A stretch of DNA of 64,000 nucleotides from Anaerolineae bacterium (GCA_022841825.1 JALHQT010000007.1:333585-397584), one strand, 5' to 3'; counted from the first letter of the stretch, positions 35,982-46,137 are shown. Notes: generated from the letters alone by a model not told the origin. A program made the numbers and translations.

Positions 35982-37970
35982 ATGGACAGTATCCTGCATC
36001 ATCTGCTCGAATCGCCCGTCGCCTTCTTCCTGATCATCATCGCGATCATCCTCGCCGCCCCGCTGCTCTCGGAGCGACTGCGGCTGCCGGGCGTGATCGG
36101 GCTGGTCGTTGGTGGGATGGCGGTCGGTCCCTACGGCTTTGGGCTGCTGGAAGACGGCGAAGTGGTGCGCCTGTTCGCCGAAATTGGCTTGATCTACCTG
36201 ATGTTCAGCGCAGGGCTGGAAGTCGATTTGCAGCAGTTCAGCCGCGTGCGCAACAAAGCCGTCACTTTCGGCGTCCTCACGTTCATGATCCCGCTGGTCG
36301 GCGGCATCGCGCTCGGCTTCGTCATCGGGCTGGATACGGCAGGCGCGATCCTGCTCGGCTCTGCCGTCTCGTCGCACACGCTGCTCGCCTTCCCCATCCT
36401 CAACCGCCTGGGCATCGTCGGTCGCGAACCGGTCGCCGTCACGGTCGGCGCGACGGTCTTCACCGATGTCGCCGCTTTCCTGGTGCTGGCGGTCATCAGC
36501 GGCATGGCGGGCGGCGACGCCTCGGTCGGGCGCTTCGCCGCGCTGCTGATCGGGCTGGTCGTCTACGCAGCGCTGGTCATCTTCGGCTTGCCGCGCGTTG
36601 GCAAAGGCTTCTTCGCCCGCTTCAGCGGCGGCGCGCTCGAATTCCAGTTCGTGCTGGTCGCCCTGTTCGGCGTAGCGCTGCTGGCGGAAGCCATCGGCTT
36701 GCACGCGGTGGTCGGCGCGTTCCTGGCGGGCTTGGCGATCAATTCGGCGCTGCCGCATCGCAGCATGGTGCTGGGGCGCATCCTCTTCTTCGGCGAGGCG
36801 CTCTTCATCCCGATCTTCCTGATCCACAGCGGCATGATCACCGACCCGGTCGCCTTCTTCAGCTCTGGCGAGACGCTTGCCATCGGCGTCGCGCTCACGG
36901 CGGTCGCCTACGTCACCAAGTATGCCGCCGCCTGGATTGCCGGGCGCATCTACGGCTACAACGGCGACGAGGTGATGACGATGTGGGGCTTATCGCAGGC
37001 GCAGGCGGCGGTCACGCTGCCGACGGTGCTGGTCGGCGTCGAGATCGGCTTGTTCCCCCAGGCGATCTTCAGCGGCACGATGATGATGATCCTCGCCACG
37101 TCGATCACGTCGCCGCTCCTGGTCGCGCGTTATGGCAAACGCCTGGGCACGACCGAACCTTTGCCGACGCCGGGCAAAGAGCGCCCCAATCCCTTCGCGC
37201 GCGTGCTCGTCCCGGTGCTGGATACTGACGAGCAGGAACATCTGCTGGCGTTGGCGGGCATCCTGGTGCGCGAAAAAGAAGGCGTGCTCATGCCGCTGCA
37301 TATCTCGCTGGCGGCATCCGGCAAGGTGATCGGCATGGCGCATGGCGACGACATGCTGGACGACGAGATGATGCTCCAGCCGGATACACAGTGCGAGCCG
37401 ATGCACCGCGTCGATACGCATGTAGGGCGCGGCATCCTGCACAGCATCCTCGAACGCGAGGCGTCGATGGTCGTCATGGGTTGGCGCGGCAAGAAGCGCT
37501 TCGCCGAAAGCATCTTCGGCACCACGCTCGACGAGGTGATCTGGAATGCGAAGACACCCGTGCTGATCGGGCATCTGGGGCGTCCGATCAACGGGCTGGA
37601 GCATGTCATTCTGCTGCTGGCGCACGAGAGTACGGCGTTCGAATATGTCGATGAGATGGTCGAGAACGCGGCGATCATCGCCAAAGGCATCAACGCGCCG
37701 CTGCTCATCCTGACGGAGTTGGAATACAAGGACCTGGTGAAGCGCTGGCTGGTCGATTTGAAGATCGAGCATCCGACGACAGTCGAGATTATTCAGGGTG
37801 ATGCGCTGACGACGCTGGCGGCGCGGGCGACCGAGGACACACTCGCGATCATCAGCACGACTGGCTCGCGGCAGCGCTTCCGCTCGTCGCTGGGCGAGCT
37901 GCCAGGGCGCATCGCCGAGAAGACACCCGCCGCGCTGATGGTGCTGCATTACCCAGCGGGCGGGGGATGA
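35982..37970 (+). CDS. CPA2-type cation/proton antiporter with universal-stress-like C-terminus
   Basis: A 662-residue inner-membrane protein. The first 390 residues form a 12-13 segment KefB/NhaS3-type antiporter (LPGVIGLVVGGMAVGPYG; core acidic residues around LIYLMFSAGLEVDL). The remaining 260 form two universal-stress-like domains (FARVLVPVLDTDEQEHLL, then VVMGWRGKKRFAESIFGTTLDEVI). It probably exchanges Na+ or K+ for protons under nucleotide or stress control. The ion is not predictable. No clear ribosome-binding site precedes the ATG. Confidence 0.88.
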   Translation: MDSILHHLLESPVAFFLIIIAIILAAPLLSERLRLPGVIGLVVGGMAVGPYGFGLLEDGEVVRLFAEIGLIYLMFSAGLEVDLQQFSRVRNKAVTFGVLTFMIPLVGGIALGFVIGLDTAGAILLGSAVSSHTLLAFPILNRLGIVGREPVAVTVGATVFTDVAAFLVLAVISGMAGGDASVGRFAALLIGLVVYAALVIFGLPRVGKGFFARFSGGALEFQFVLVALFGVALLAEAIGLHAVVGAFLAGLAINSALPHRSMVLGRILFFGEALFIPIFLIHSGMITDPVAFFSSGETLAIGVALTAVAYVTKYAAAWIAGRIYGYNGDEVMTMWGLSQAQAAVTLPTVLVGVEIGLFPQAIFSGTMMMILATSITSPLLVARYGKRLGTTEPLPTPGKERPNPFARVLVPVLDTDEQEHLLALAGILVREKEGVLMPLHISLAASGKVIGMAHGDDMLDDEMMLQPDTQCEPMHRVDTHVGRGILHSILEREASMVVMGWRGKKRFAESIFGTTLDEVIWNAKTPVLIGHLGRPINGLEHVILLLAHESTAFEYVDEMVENAAIIAKGINAPLLILTELEYKDLVKRWLVDLKIEHPTTVEIIQGDALTTLAARATEDTLAIISTTGSRQRFRSSLGELPGRIAEKTPAALMVLHYPAGGG

Positions 37971-38077
37971 GGGCGATAGGCGTTATCCCTACCGAATAGC
38001 CGTCACAGCGAACTCCTTAGCCAACATACAGCGATTGTGAATCGATGTAAGACGCACCACACCCCAAGGAGCACCCC

Positions 38078-38725
38078 ATGCCCACCCCTCAACCCGATGG
38101 CTACCTCGCCATGCCGCCGTCTGGCAGTGGCGATCCGGTGCTGGTGCTGCATCCCTGGTGGGGTCTGAACGCCACGATCAAAGGTGTCTGCGACCGCCTC
38201 GCCGCCGAGGGCTTCGCCGCCTTCGCCCCCGATCTCTATCATGGCAGGGTCGCCACGACCATCCCCGAAGCAGAAGCGTTGGTGAACGTGCTAGATCAAC
38301 AGGTCGAGCAGGCGAAAGTCGAAGTTGCCGCCGCCGCAGACTACCTGCGCGATCATCCCGGAGTAAAGGCGCGCACGCTTGCCGTCATCGGCTTCTCGAT
38401 GGGCGCGTACTACGCGCTCGATCTCTCCGCCAGCGCGCCCGACCTGGTGCGCCGCGTCGTCACCTTCTACGGGACGGGACCCGCCGACTTCGTCAACGCA
38501 AAGGCGAGCTATCTCTGCCACTTCGCCGAAAGCGACCCCTACGAACCTCAGGAAAACATCGACTATCTGGAGAATGCGCTGAAAGCGGCGGGACGCCCGG
38601 CGACGTTCCATCATTATCCCGGCACCGGGCACTGGTTCTTCGAGCCGGATCGCGCGGATGCCTACAACGCAGCGGCGGCAGATTTGGCATGGGCGCGCAC
38701 GCTGGCGTTCCTGCGGCTGCCCTGA
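38078..38725 (+). CDS. dienelactone hydrolase family protein
   Basis: A 215-residue cytoplasmic alpha/beta hydrolase. The nucleophile elbow is GFSMGAYYAL, with Ser where classical dienelactone hydrolase has Cys. The catalytic His is in PGTGHWFFEPDR, and HPWWGLN forms the oxyanion region. The ATG follows AAGGAGCACCCC. It is a general esterase or lactonase of unknown substrate. Confidence 0.88.
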   Translation: MPTPQPDGYLAMPPSGSGDPVLVLHPWWGLNATIKGVCDRLAAEGFAAFAPDLYHGRVATTIPEAEALVNVLDQQVEQAKVEVAAAADYLRDHPGVKARTLAVIGFSMGAYYALDLSASAPDLVRRVVTFYGTGPADFVNAKASYLCHFAESDPYEPQENIDYLENALKAAGRPATFHHYPGTGHWFFEPDRADAYNAAAADLAWARTLAFLRLP

Positions 38726-38736
38726 ATATCTTCACC

Positions 38737-38799
38737 TGGCGTCCATCGCGTCCTGGCGGTTCACTTTCTGATTGAACCGCCAGGACGCCAGGAACGCCA
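38737..38799. repeat. palindromic repeat related to the 46.2 and 62.4 kb elements
   Basis: Inverted arms of about 27 bases carry the same AACCGCCAGGACGCCA core, around the 9-base loop CTTTCTGAT. The arms face the opposite way to those of the two longer copies: the loop here is on the flank side. It lies between the convergent hydrolase and exported-protein genes and is a probable terminator. Confidence 0.7.
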
Positions 38800-38869
38800 T
38801 CCAGACAGGGTTGGGTATGAGTGTGTTTCAGCGGCACGCAGCGTTTTCATCTGGCGGCGTGCCGTGCGT

Positions 38870-40813
38870 TCATTGCCCTCTCGGCGTGAGCGTCGCCATC
38901 AGCGTGCAGGTGAGCGAAGTATCGGTGGTCGAACCGGCGCTCCAGCCGAAGGCAAGCGTCCCATCGCCCATCGCCGTCAGGCTCACGCTCGCATTCAGCG
39001 TATCGTTGGCGATCATGATGACATACATGCCGGGCGCGAAATGGCTCATGGCATACTCGCCGCCGTCCCAAGCCATGTTGAGCTGTGACGAATCCGGCAG
39101 CGTGATGGTGACCTCTGTAAAGGACGGACCTTCGGGGCGCAGCGCCTCCTGGCACAAACCCGGAATATCGATCCATTCCGCCGTGTAGACGCCGGGGACA
39201 ATGTCCAGGTTCGCGTCTGGCTGCTCGCTGCTGCCGTTGTCCGGTTCAGCGGTTGCAGCGGGCGGTGGTGTCGCGCCGATCTCGCCTGCCGCGCCGGGCA
39301 GACTCAACGGGAACGACACGTAGCAGTTCTGCCCATCGGCGTTGGTGATCGACCAGGAGAGGTCGCCCTCCACCCCGCCATCGAGCAGAATCAGGGAGAT
39401 GGACTGACGCGGCGACACCCCGGTTCCGGTCTCAAAGACATAGAAGTTGTCGCCCTCGGTGTACAGCGTGACGCTGCCGCCTGCGTAATCCACCCGCATC
39501 GCGCTGTCGGGCAGCGCGGTCAGCCGTACCTCATTCGACGTGAGCGGCGGCGTATTGTCCGCCTGGCACGACGCCTGATCGGTGTAGAACGGCTGCCCGA
39601 TGCGCATGGTGCGCTCCTCGCCGGGCGGCGGCGTGGGTTCCGGCGTTTCGATGGGCATTTCGCTCGGCAGCTCGATGATGTTGCACACGGTTTCGTCCTG
39701 GCGCACCAGCACCATGACATATTCGGCGAAGAACGAACAGCCGCCGACCTCTTCGGTGAAGTCGCGCACGATGATGCGATCCGGCGCAACCACCTCATAC
39801 TCCGTCGTGTGGTTGACGCGCATATTGCGAAGGGTCGCGCCATTGCTGTCGCGCGCGATCTGCCACTCCGAAGTGGTCGCGCGGCTGAAGATATTGCTGG
39901 TGCCGGGCAGATACGGATGCTCCAAGCCACGCCAGACCAGGAACGGCGGTTCGGCATCATAGCCGCAGAGTGGCTCGCCGGGGTCTTCTTCGCCGGGCTG
40001 CGGGATGACGCCGCCGCCACAGCCATCGCAGTAGTAGGAGATGCAGTTCCCCGTATGCTGCACCTCATATGGCTCGACGCGCCAGTAACCGCTGATCGGC
40101 ACTTCATCACTGGCGGTCATGATCTGGATGTAACGGTTGATGACGCGCTTCGTAATGTTGCGGTAGCGTTCGATGCGCTCGTCAATGTAGCTATCGGTGC
40201 CGTTGACGATGGCGTCCTTGAGCTGGCGCATCACGGCGCGCGGATCATCTGGCAGCGTGCCGAGGCGCTCGCGGAAACGATCCAACAGCCCTTGCAACCC
40301 TTCCGGACTGTTTTGCCCGGTGTATTGATATTCGGGGATCGCGCCCTGCTCGCTGCGGAAAATATCACGCACCGAGTCGGCGATGCGGTTCGCGGCGTCG
40401 TTCAATTCGCCGTCGATGCCTTCCGGCTGTTGGGGCAGCACCGGGCGCGTATCCTGCCCGGTCGTGGGATCGATGCGCGGACGGTCGCGGTACGGTCCCC
40501 AACGGCTGTCGACAGGCGGCGCGGCGGCGGCTTCCGCCTCGATCTCTTCGACATACAGCCGACCAACCGAGCTGGTCTGCTCCAGCTCGCCGATCTGCTC
40601 GACAACATGGTCGATTTCGCTGCTGAGATGGTCTGAGATTGCCTGGCGGGCAGCTTCGATCTGGCTGCCGGTGGTCGGGAAGCCCGCCAGTTCAACCTGG
40701 GTAGCAATATGCGTGTCGATGCTCTGCGCCGGGCGGGCGACCTGAGCCTCGGCGATGCCGGTCGCCAGCACCAGGAAGGCGATCAGCAGCAGGATGCGGC
40801 GCTGAAAAGTCAT
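38870..40813 (-). CDS. large exported hypothetical protein
   Basis: A 647-residue protein with signal peptide MTFQRRILLLIAFLVLATGIAEA. Residues about 30-250 look helical, including QAISDHLSSEIDHVVEQI. A Cys-rich segment (CISYYCDGCGGG) follows. The C-terminal half has two similar beta-rich modules separated by Pro-rich linkers (PETPEPTPPPGE and PPPAATAEPD), both with paired cysteines. I do not recognise the domains. It is probably secreted or surface-attached. Confidence 0.75.
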   Translation of the reverse strand: MTFQRRILLLIAFLVLATGIAEAQVARPAQSIDTHIATQVELAGFPTTGSQIEAARQAISDHLSSEIDHVVEQIGELEQTSSVGRLYVEEIEAEAAAAPPVDSRWGPYRDRPRIDPTTGQDTRPVLPQQPEGIDGELNDAANRIADSVRDIFRSEQGAIPEYQYTGQNSPEGLQGLLDRFRERLGTLPDDPRAVMRQLKDAIVNGTDSYIDERIERYRNITKRVINRYIQIMTASDEVPISGYWRVEPYEVQHTGNCISYYCDGCGGGVIPQPGEEDPGEPLCGYDAEPPFLVWRGLEHPYLPGTSNIFSRATTSEWQIARDSNGATLRNMRVNHTTEYEVVAPDRIIVRDFTEEVGGCSFFAEYVMVLVRQDETVCNIIELPSEMPIETPEPTPPPGEERTMRIGQPFYTDQASCQADNTPPLTSNEVRLTALPDSAMRVDYAGGSVTLYTEGDNFYVFETGTGVSPRQSISLILLDGGVEGDLSWSITNADGQNCYVSFPLSLPGAAGEIGATPPPAATAEPDNGSSEQPDANLDIVPGVYTAEWIDIPGLCQEALRPEGPSFTEVTITLPDSSQLNMAWDGGEYAMSHFAPGMYVIMIANDTLNASVSLTAMGDGTLAFGWSAGSTTDTSLTCTLMATLTPRGQ

Positions 40814-41013
40814 ATGCGATCCTCATTGGGATGATAAGCATGTTCTCGCGTCATTAGATACTGACAGGGGGATCGCTCACATCCTGCATTGGGAGCGCTC
40901 ATGACATCTACCAAAGTAGGAGAGTGCGCAGGTGCGTGCTGCCTGTTGTGTTCACAGAGAGTGGATCGAATGACATATAAAGTTCATTCCCTACCGTCAG
41001 GAGCCGCATCTGT

Positions 41014-42801
41014 ATGGCAATACGCAGCGAGTTCACCATCAAGTCCGCACACAACTACGACCGATCCGGCGCGGTACGCTGGATCGTGTCGCATGTGTGG
41101 CGGTACAAAGTTTTGCTCATCATCGTCATTGCCTCTTACCCCATCGCCTGGACAGCCTTCTCCTATGCGCGCATCCTGATTGGCGATGTTGCCCAGGAAA
41201 TCATCGCCCCCACCCTGCCAGGCACGCTGCTCAGTCTGTCGCTGACTGCGCTGCTCGTCCTGCTGCTGGACTCGGCTGCGTCGCTGGTCAGCAGCCTGAC
41301 GCTCATCAACATCGCACAGCGGCTCGAACGGGATACGCGGCAGGAGTTGTACGAGAGTCTGCTCGGCAAAAGCCAGACGTTTCATGATCGCCAGCGCGTC
41401 GGCGACATCATGGCGCGGGCGACCGACGACGTGCCGCAAATCGGGGCGCTCATCATGCCCGGTCTCCTGTTCATCTTCGACATGCTGATGGGCTTGCTCA
41501 TGCCGATGATCTTCATCGCCAGCATCCGCCTGGAACTCCTGGTGGTGCCCGCCCTCTTCGTCCTGATCTTCGTGCTGACGGTTCGACCCTATTCAGATCG
41601 GTTGAACCCGGTCGTCGGGGAGCAGCGGCGCGCGTTCGGCGCGATGAACGCCGGGCTGGAAGAAACCATCTCCGGCATCGAGGTGGTCAAGGCAAGCGCC
41701 CAGGAGGCGTTCGAGCGCGTCAAATTCACCCGGAATGCCCGCGCTTTCCGCGACTACTTTGCCAAACAGGGACGCATTGAAGCGACTTACCTCCCCACCT
41801 TCTTCTACGCCTTTGCACTCGGCTTGAGCTTCCTGCACTGTATCATCCTCTACAATCAGGGCATCCTGGGCATCGCCGACGTGGTCGCCGTGACCGGTTT
41901 GGTCATCCTGCTGCGCTTCCCGATCTTCTTCTCGCTGTTCGCCTTCACCTTGGTGCAGTTGGGTATCGCGGGGGCGGAGCGCATCCTCCAGGTCATCAAC
42001 GAAGAAGCCGATCTGGATGAGAACACCAGCGGTCATGCCGCGCACATGCGCGGGGAAATCGCCTTCGAGAACGTAACTTTCGGCTATACGAGCAGCAATG
42101 TGTTGGAAAATCTCTCGTTCACGGTCAAACCGGGAGAGACGCTGGCGATTGTTGGGCAGACCGGATCGGGCAAAAGCACGCTGACCGACCTGATCAACCG
42201 CACGTATGATGTGACGGGCGGGCGCGTGCTGATCGACGGTATCGACGTGCGCGAGTGGAGCATGAAATCGCTTCGCTCGCAGATCAGCCGGATCGAACAG
42301 GATGTCTTCCTCTTTTCGCGCACCCTGGCGGAGAACATCGCCTTCGGTAAGCCGGGCGCGAAGGAGGAGGAGATCGAGTTTGCCGCGCGCGAAGCGCAGG
42401 CGCACGACTTCATCATGGGCTTTGAAAAGGGGTATCAGACCGAGGTCGGGGAACGCGGCGTCACGCTCTCCGGTGGACAGCGGCAGCGCATCGCACTGGC
42501 GCGTGCCTTCCTGACCAATCCGCGCATCCTCATCCTGGACGACTCGACCAGCGCGATTGACAGTGCCACCGAGGATGAAATCCAAAAAGCGATCAACCGG
42601 GCGCAGGAAGGACGGACGACCCTCCTCATCACGCACAGGCTCTCGCAGATCCGGTGGGCGGATCATATCCTGCTGCTGGAAGACGGGCGCGTGGTGGCAG
42701 CAGGCAACCACGACACGCTGCTGCGGACGAGCGCCGTCTACCGCCGTATCTTCGCACGCTATGACATGGCACTGCCGCCGCTGCAACCCGCACTCGCTTA
42801 G
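41014..42801 (+). CDS. heterodimeric ABC exporter, subunit with degenerate ATPase site
   Basis: A 595-residue half-transporter: six membrane segments, then an ATPase with Walker A GQTGSGKSTL and the full signature LSGGQRQRIALARAF. Walker B reads ILILDDSTSAID, so the catalytic Glu is Asp. The H-loop is THRLSQI. The partner gene follows after a repeat. In heterodimeric exporters such as TM287/288 the subunit with Asp forms the non-hydrolysing site. The ATG follows AGGAG. Substrate is unknown; drug or lipid is likely. Confidence 0.9.
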   Translation: MAIRSEFTIKSAHNYDRSGAVRWIVSHVWRYKVLLIIVIASYPIAWTAFSYARILIGDVAQEIIAPTLPGTLLSLSLTALLVLLLDSAASLVSSLTLINIAQRLERDTRQELYESLLGKSQTFHDRQRVGDIMARATDDVPQIGALIMPGLLFIFDMLMGLLMPMIFIASIRLELLVVPALFVLIFVLTVRPYSDRLNPVVGEQRRAFGAMNAGLEETISGIEVVKASAQEAFERVKFTRNARAFRDYFAKQGRIEATYLPTFFYAFALGLSFLHCIILYNQGILGIADVVAVTGLVILLRFPIFFSLFAFTLVQLGIAGAERILQVINEEADLDENTSGHAAHMRGEIAFENVTFGYTSSNVLENLSFTVKPGETLAIVGQTGSGKSTLTDLINRTYDVTGGRVLIDGIDVREWSMKSLRSQISRIEQDVFLFSRTLAENIAFGKPGAKEEEIEFAAREAQAHDFIMGFEKGYQTEVGERGVTLSGGQRQRIALARAFLTNPRILILDDSTSAIDSATEDEIQKAINRAQEGRTTLLITHRLSQIRWADHILLLEDGRVVAAGNHDTLLRTSAVYRRIFARYDMALPPLQPALA

Positions 42802-42812
42802 TGTCTATCCGA

Positions 42813-42907
42813 AACCTCACCCCCTAACCCCCTCTCCGTGTACGGAGAGGGGGAAGCGAGCGCCCCATAGGGACTTCCGTTGGTCGCAGCGAGCAGGGGG
42901 TGAGGTT
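42813..42907. repeat. member of the CCTCACCCCC...GGGGGTGAGG repeat family
   Basis: AACCTCACCCCC (42813-42824) and its exact inverse (42896-42907) flank about 70 bases that contain a second hairpin, CCCTCTCCGT/ACGGAGAGGG. It occupies almost the whole gap between the two exporter subunit genes. Confidence 0.75.
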
Positions 42908-42930
42908 ATATTGTACAGGAGGCAACCCCT

Positions 42931-44742
42931 ATGGGTTTCATCATGGACGGTCTGGACGCCGAGGCGTATGACCGCAAGTACAGTGACCGTACGCTCATCA
43001 GCCGCATCATTGCCTATTTCCGCCCGGAAGGGCTTCGCCTGGCAGTCGTCATGGCGGCGATTGCGGCTGCGTCGATTGTCAACACCATCATCCCCATCAT
43101 CATTTCGGATGCGATTGACCGCATTCAGGTTGAAAATACCAGCGCGCTGATCACGGCGATCATCACGGGGCTGATTGGGTTCGGACTATTGAGCTGGGCG
43201 TTCAACGCGGCGCGGCAGTGGCTCACCGCCATCGCCATCGGCAATGTCACGCTGAAAATCCGGCAGGATGCTTTTGATGCGGTGGTCGAACGCGACCTCT
43301 CCTTCTATGACGAGTTTGCATCCGGCAAGATCGTCAGCCGTGTCACCTCGGACTCACAGGCATTGTCGTCGGTGGTCAGCCTGGTGACCGAGCTGGGCAG
43401 CCAGGTGCTGATTATCACCCTGCTCACCGCATACCTGTTTACCATCAGCGCGCCGATGACCTGGATGACGCTGGCGATCAGTCCTTTCATCATCCTGACC
43501 TCGCTGATCTTTCGGCGAATCGCCCGTAACACGGTCACGCAGTCGCGCCGCATGAATGCGGTCGTCAGCGCGCACATCCAGGAGACGATCAGCGGCATCG
43601 GCATTGCCAAGACGTTTCGCCAGGAGCAGACGGTTTATGACACCTTTCTGGATGTGAATCGGCAGAGCTTTCGCGTGAACCTGCGCACCGGTGTCACCTT
43701 CAGCAGCATCTTCCCGATCCTGATCTCGATAGCCAGCCTGGGAACGGGCGCACTGATCTATTTTGGCGGTGTGGCGGCGCAGCGTGGGGACATCACCTCC
43801 GGGGAATGGTATCTCTTCATTCAGGGCATCTCGCTGTTCTGGTTTCCGCTGACGAGCATCGCCAGCTTCTGGAGCCAGTTTCAACTGGGGTTGGCGGCGG
43901 GTGAGCGCGTGTTCGCGCTTATCGATGCGGAACCGAAGGTCGTGCAGACGGGCGAGAATATCGTGCTGGAGCAGCCACGCGGCGAGATCACCTTTGAGCG
44001 GGTGAACTTCCGCTATACCGACAATGAGCCTGTCCTGACGGACTTCTCGCTGAAGATCAAGGCGGGTGAGACGCTGGCGCTGGTCGGGCATACCGGGTCG
44101 GGCAAATCGAGCATCGGCAAGCTCGTTGCCCGCTTTTACGAGTATCAGGGTGGGCGCATCCTGATCGACGGGCATGACATTCGCGCGCTCGATCTGCCCG
44201 CTTATCGTGCGCGCCTGGGCATCGTGACGCAGAGTCCGTTTCTGTTCGACGGCACGGTGCGCGAGAACCTGCGTTATGGGGCACCCCAGTCTAGCGATGC
44301 CGATGTCGAACGTATCGCCAATCTGGTTGGCGACGGCGATTGGCTGCGCACGCTGCCGGATGGGCTGGAGACGAAGGTCGGGGAGCGCGGCAGCAGTCTG
44401 TCGATGGGGCAGCGCCAGTTGGTGGTGCTCGGTCGTGTGCTGCTGCAAAATCCGGCGATCTGTATCCTGGATGAGGCGACTGCCAGCGTCGATCCATTGA
44501 CCGAGACGTTCATCCAGGAAGGCTTGGACACGGTCCTGAAGGGGCGCACCTCGATTGTGATTGCCCATCGCCTCAGCACGATCAAGAATGCCGACCGGAT
44601 CATCGTGCTGCGTGAAGGCGCGATCATTGAGCAGGGGTCGCATGACACCCTGATGGCGAACGGCGGGCATTATGCCGAGCTGTACAATACCTACTTCCGC
44701 CACCAGAGCCTGGATTATCTCGAAGCGCAGCCGGTCGGTTAA
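42931..44742 (+). CDS. heterodimeric ABC exporter, catalytic subunit
   Basis: A 603-residue half-transporter with six membrane segments and an ATPase: Walker A GHTGSGKSSI, Walker B ICILDEATASVD with the catalytic Glu, and the H-loop AHRLSTI. The signature reads LSMGQRQLVVLGRV, a variant of LSGGQ. In the dimer that variant signature faces the partner's degenerate Walker B, so the two changes fall in the same ATP site. The ATG follows ACAGGAGGCAACC. The pair is best read as one exporter. Confidence 0.92.
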   Translation: MGFIMDGLDAEAYDRKYSDRTLISRIIAYFRPEGLRLAVVMAAIAAASIVNTIIPIIISDAIDRIQVENTSALITAIITGLIGFGLLSWAFNAARQWLTAIAIGNVTLKIRQDAFDAVVERDLSFYDEFASGKIVSRVTSDSQALSSVVSLVTELGSQVLIITLLTAYLFTISAPMTWMTLAISPFIILTSLIFRRIARNTVTQSRRMNAVVSAHIQETISGIGIAKTFRQEQTVYDTFLDVNRQSFRVNLRTGVTFSSIFPILISIASLGTGALIYFGGVAAQRGDITSGEWYLFIQGISLFWFPLTSIASFWSQFQLGLAAGERVFALIDAEPKVVQTGENIVLEQPRGEITFERVNFRYTDNEPVLTDFSLKIKAGETLALVGHTGSGKSSIGKLVARFYEYQGGRILIDGHDIRALDLPAYRARLGIVTQSPFLFDGTVRENLRYGAPQSSDADVERIANLVGDGDWLRTLPDGLETKVGERGSSLSMGQRQLVVLGRVLLQNPAICILDEATASVDPLTETFIQEGLDTVLKGRTSIVIAHRLSTIKNADRIIVLREGAIIEQGSHDTLMANGGHYAELYNTYFRHQSLDYLEAQPVG

Positions 44743-44817
44743 GGGTCGGTGGTGGCAGACCGAGCATTGGCACATCCGGGGTAGACTTAGGCGTCCTGAT
44801 CCTTACAAGGAACGCCG

Positions 44818-46137
44818 ATGCTCGTGCGTCTGATCAACCCCGCCGATTTCCTGCTGTTCCTGCGCACACTCGTCAAGTGGCTGCTGCTCGGCGGCGGCAT
44901 CGGCATCCTGGCGGGCACGGCATCGGCGATTTTCCTCGTCAGCCTGGATTGGGCGACGCAATCCAGGCTTGCCAGCCCGAACCTGCTCTTTCTGCTGCCC
45001 GTCGCGGGTTTCGCGGTCGGCTGGATCTACCACCATTTCGGCGGCGCGGCGGGGCAGGGCAGCGCGCTGGTCATCGAAGAAATCCACTCAAATCAGGCGC
45101 GCATCCCGCTGCGCATGGCACCGCTGGTGCTGCTCGGCACGGTCATCACGCATCTGTTCGGCGGCTCGGCGGGGCGCGAAGGCACGGCGGTGCAGATGGG
45201 CGCGAGCCTGGCGGATACGCTGCGCCGTGTGCTGGGGCTGGCGGGCGATAACCGCCGCCTGATGATCATGGCGGGGATCAGCGGCGGCTTCGCGTCGGTC
45301 TTCGGCACGCCGGTCGCCGGCTTCGTCTTCGGGATGGAAGTGCAGAGCCTGGGTCGCATTCGCTATGACGGACTCGTCCCGTGCCTGGTCGCGGCATACG
45401 TCGGCGACCTCGTGACGCGCGCCTGGGGCGTCGGGCATTCGCATTATCCCCCGCTGCCCAACCTCGCGCTCGACCCCCTGCTGCTGCTCAAGGTGGCGCT
45501 GGCGGGGGTGCTGTTCGGGATCACCAGCATCGTTTTTGTCGAACTGACGCACGGCATCAAATCCGTCTACAGCCGCCATGTCCACTATCCGCCGCTGCGC
45601 CCGGTCATCGGCGGGCTGCTCGTCGTCGCGCTGACGCTCCTGCTCAACACACAGGACTACCTCGGCTTAGGCATCCCGCTGATCCAGCAGAGCATTGGCG
45701 GCGCGGGCGTCATGCCGTTTGCGTTCCTGCTCAAGCTGGTCTTCACCGCGCTCACGCTGGGTTCCGGCTTCCTGGGCGGCGAGGTGACGCCGCTGTTCGT
45801 GATCGGCGCGACGCTGGGCTACACGCTCGGCGGCGTGCTGGGGGTTGACCCGGCGTTTCTGGCGTCGATAGGCTTCGTCGCCGTCTTCGCCGGGGCGAGC
45901 AACACGCCGCTGGCGTGCGCGCTGATGGCGATGGAGCTGTTCGGCGGCGGCTCGCCGCATTACCTGATCCTGGGCTGCGTGGTCGCCTATCTCGCCTCCG
46001 GGCATCGCGGCATTTACGTCACGCAGCGGGTGGGGTCGCCCAAAGCGGCTGGCTCGGACATCCGGGCGGACGAAAGCCTGAAGGCGCTGGCGGAACGGCG
46101 CAGCAAGGGCACGACAGAGGAACGAACAGCAGAATAG
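44818..46137 (+). CDS. ClC-family chloride channel/antiporter
   Basis: A 439-residue integral membrane protein of the ClC family. Selectivity motifs are GSAGREGTAVQMGAS (gating Glu present; the family's usual Pro is Thr) and SGFLGGEVTPLFVIGATLG. It could be a H+/Cl- antiporter or a fluoride or chloride channel; the Thr-containing motif resembles the EriC-like subgroup. It follows the exporter pair by 75 bases. No CBS domain is present. Confidence 0.88.
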   Translation: MLVRLINPADFLLFLRTLVKWLLLGGGIGILAGTASAIFLVSLDWATQSRLASPNLLFLLPVAGFAVGWIYHHFGGAAGQGSALVIEEIHSNQARIPLRMAPLVLLGTVITHLFGGSAGREGTAVQMGASLADTLRRVLGLAGDNRRLMIMAGISGGFASVFGTPVAGFVFGMEVQSLGRIRYDGLVPCLVAAYVGDLVTRAWGVGHSHYPPLPNLALDPLLLLKVALAGVLFGITSIVFVELTHGIKSVYSRHVHYPPLRPVIGGLLVVALTLLLNTQDYLGLGIPLIQQSIGGAGVMPFAFLLKLVFTALTLGSGFLGGEVTPLFVIGATLGYTLGGVLGVDPAFLASIGFVAVFAGASNTPLACALMAMELFGGGSPHYLILGCVVAYLASGHRGIYVTQRVGSPKAAGSDIRADESLKALAERRSKGTTEERTAE

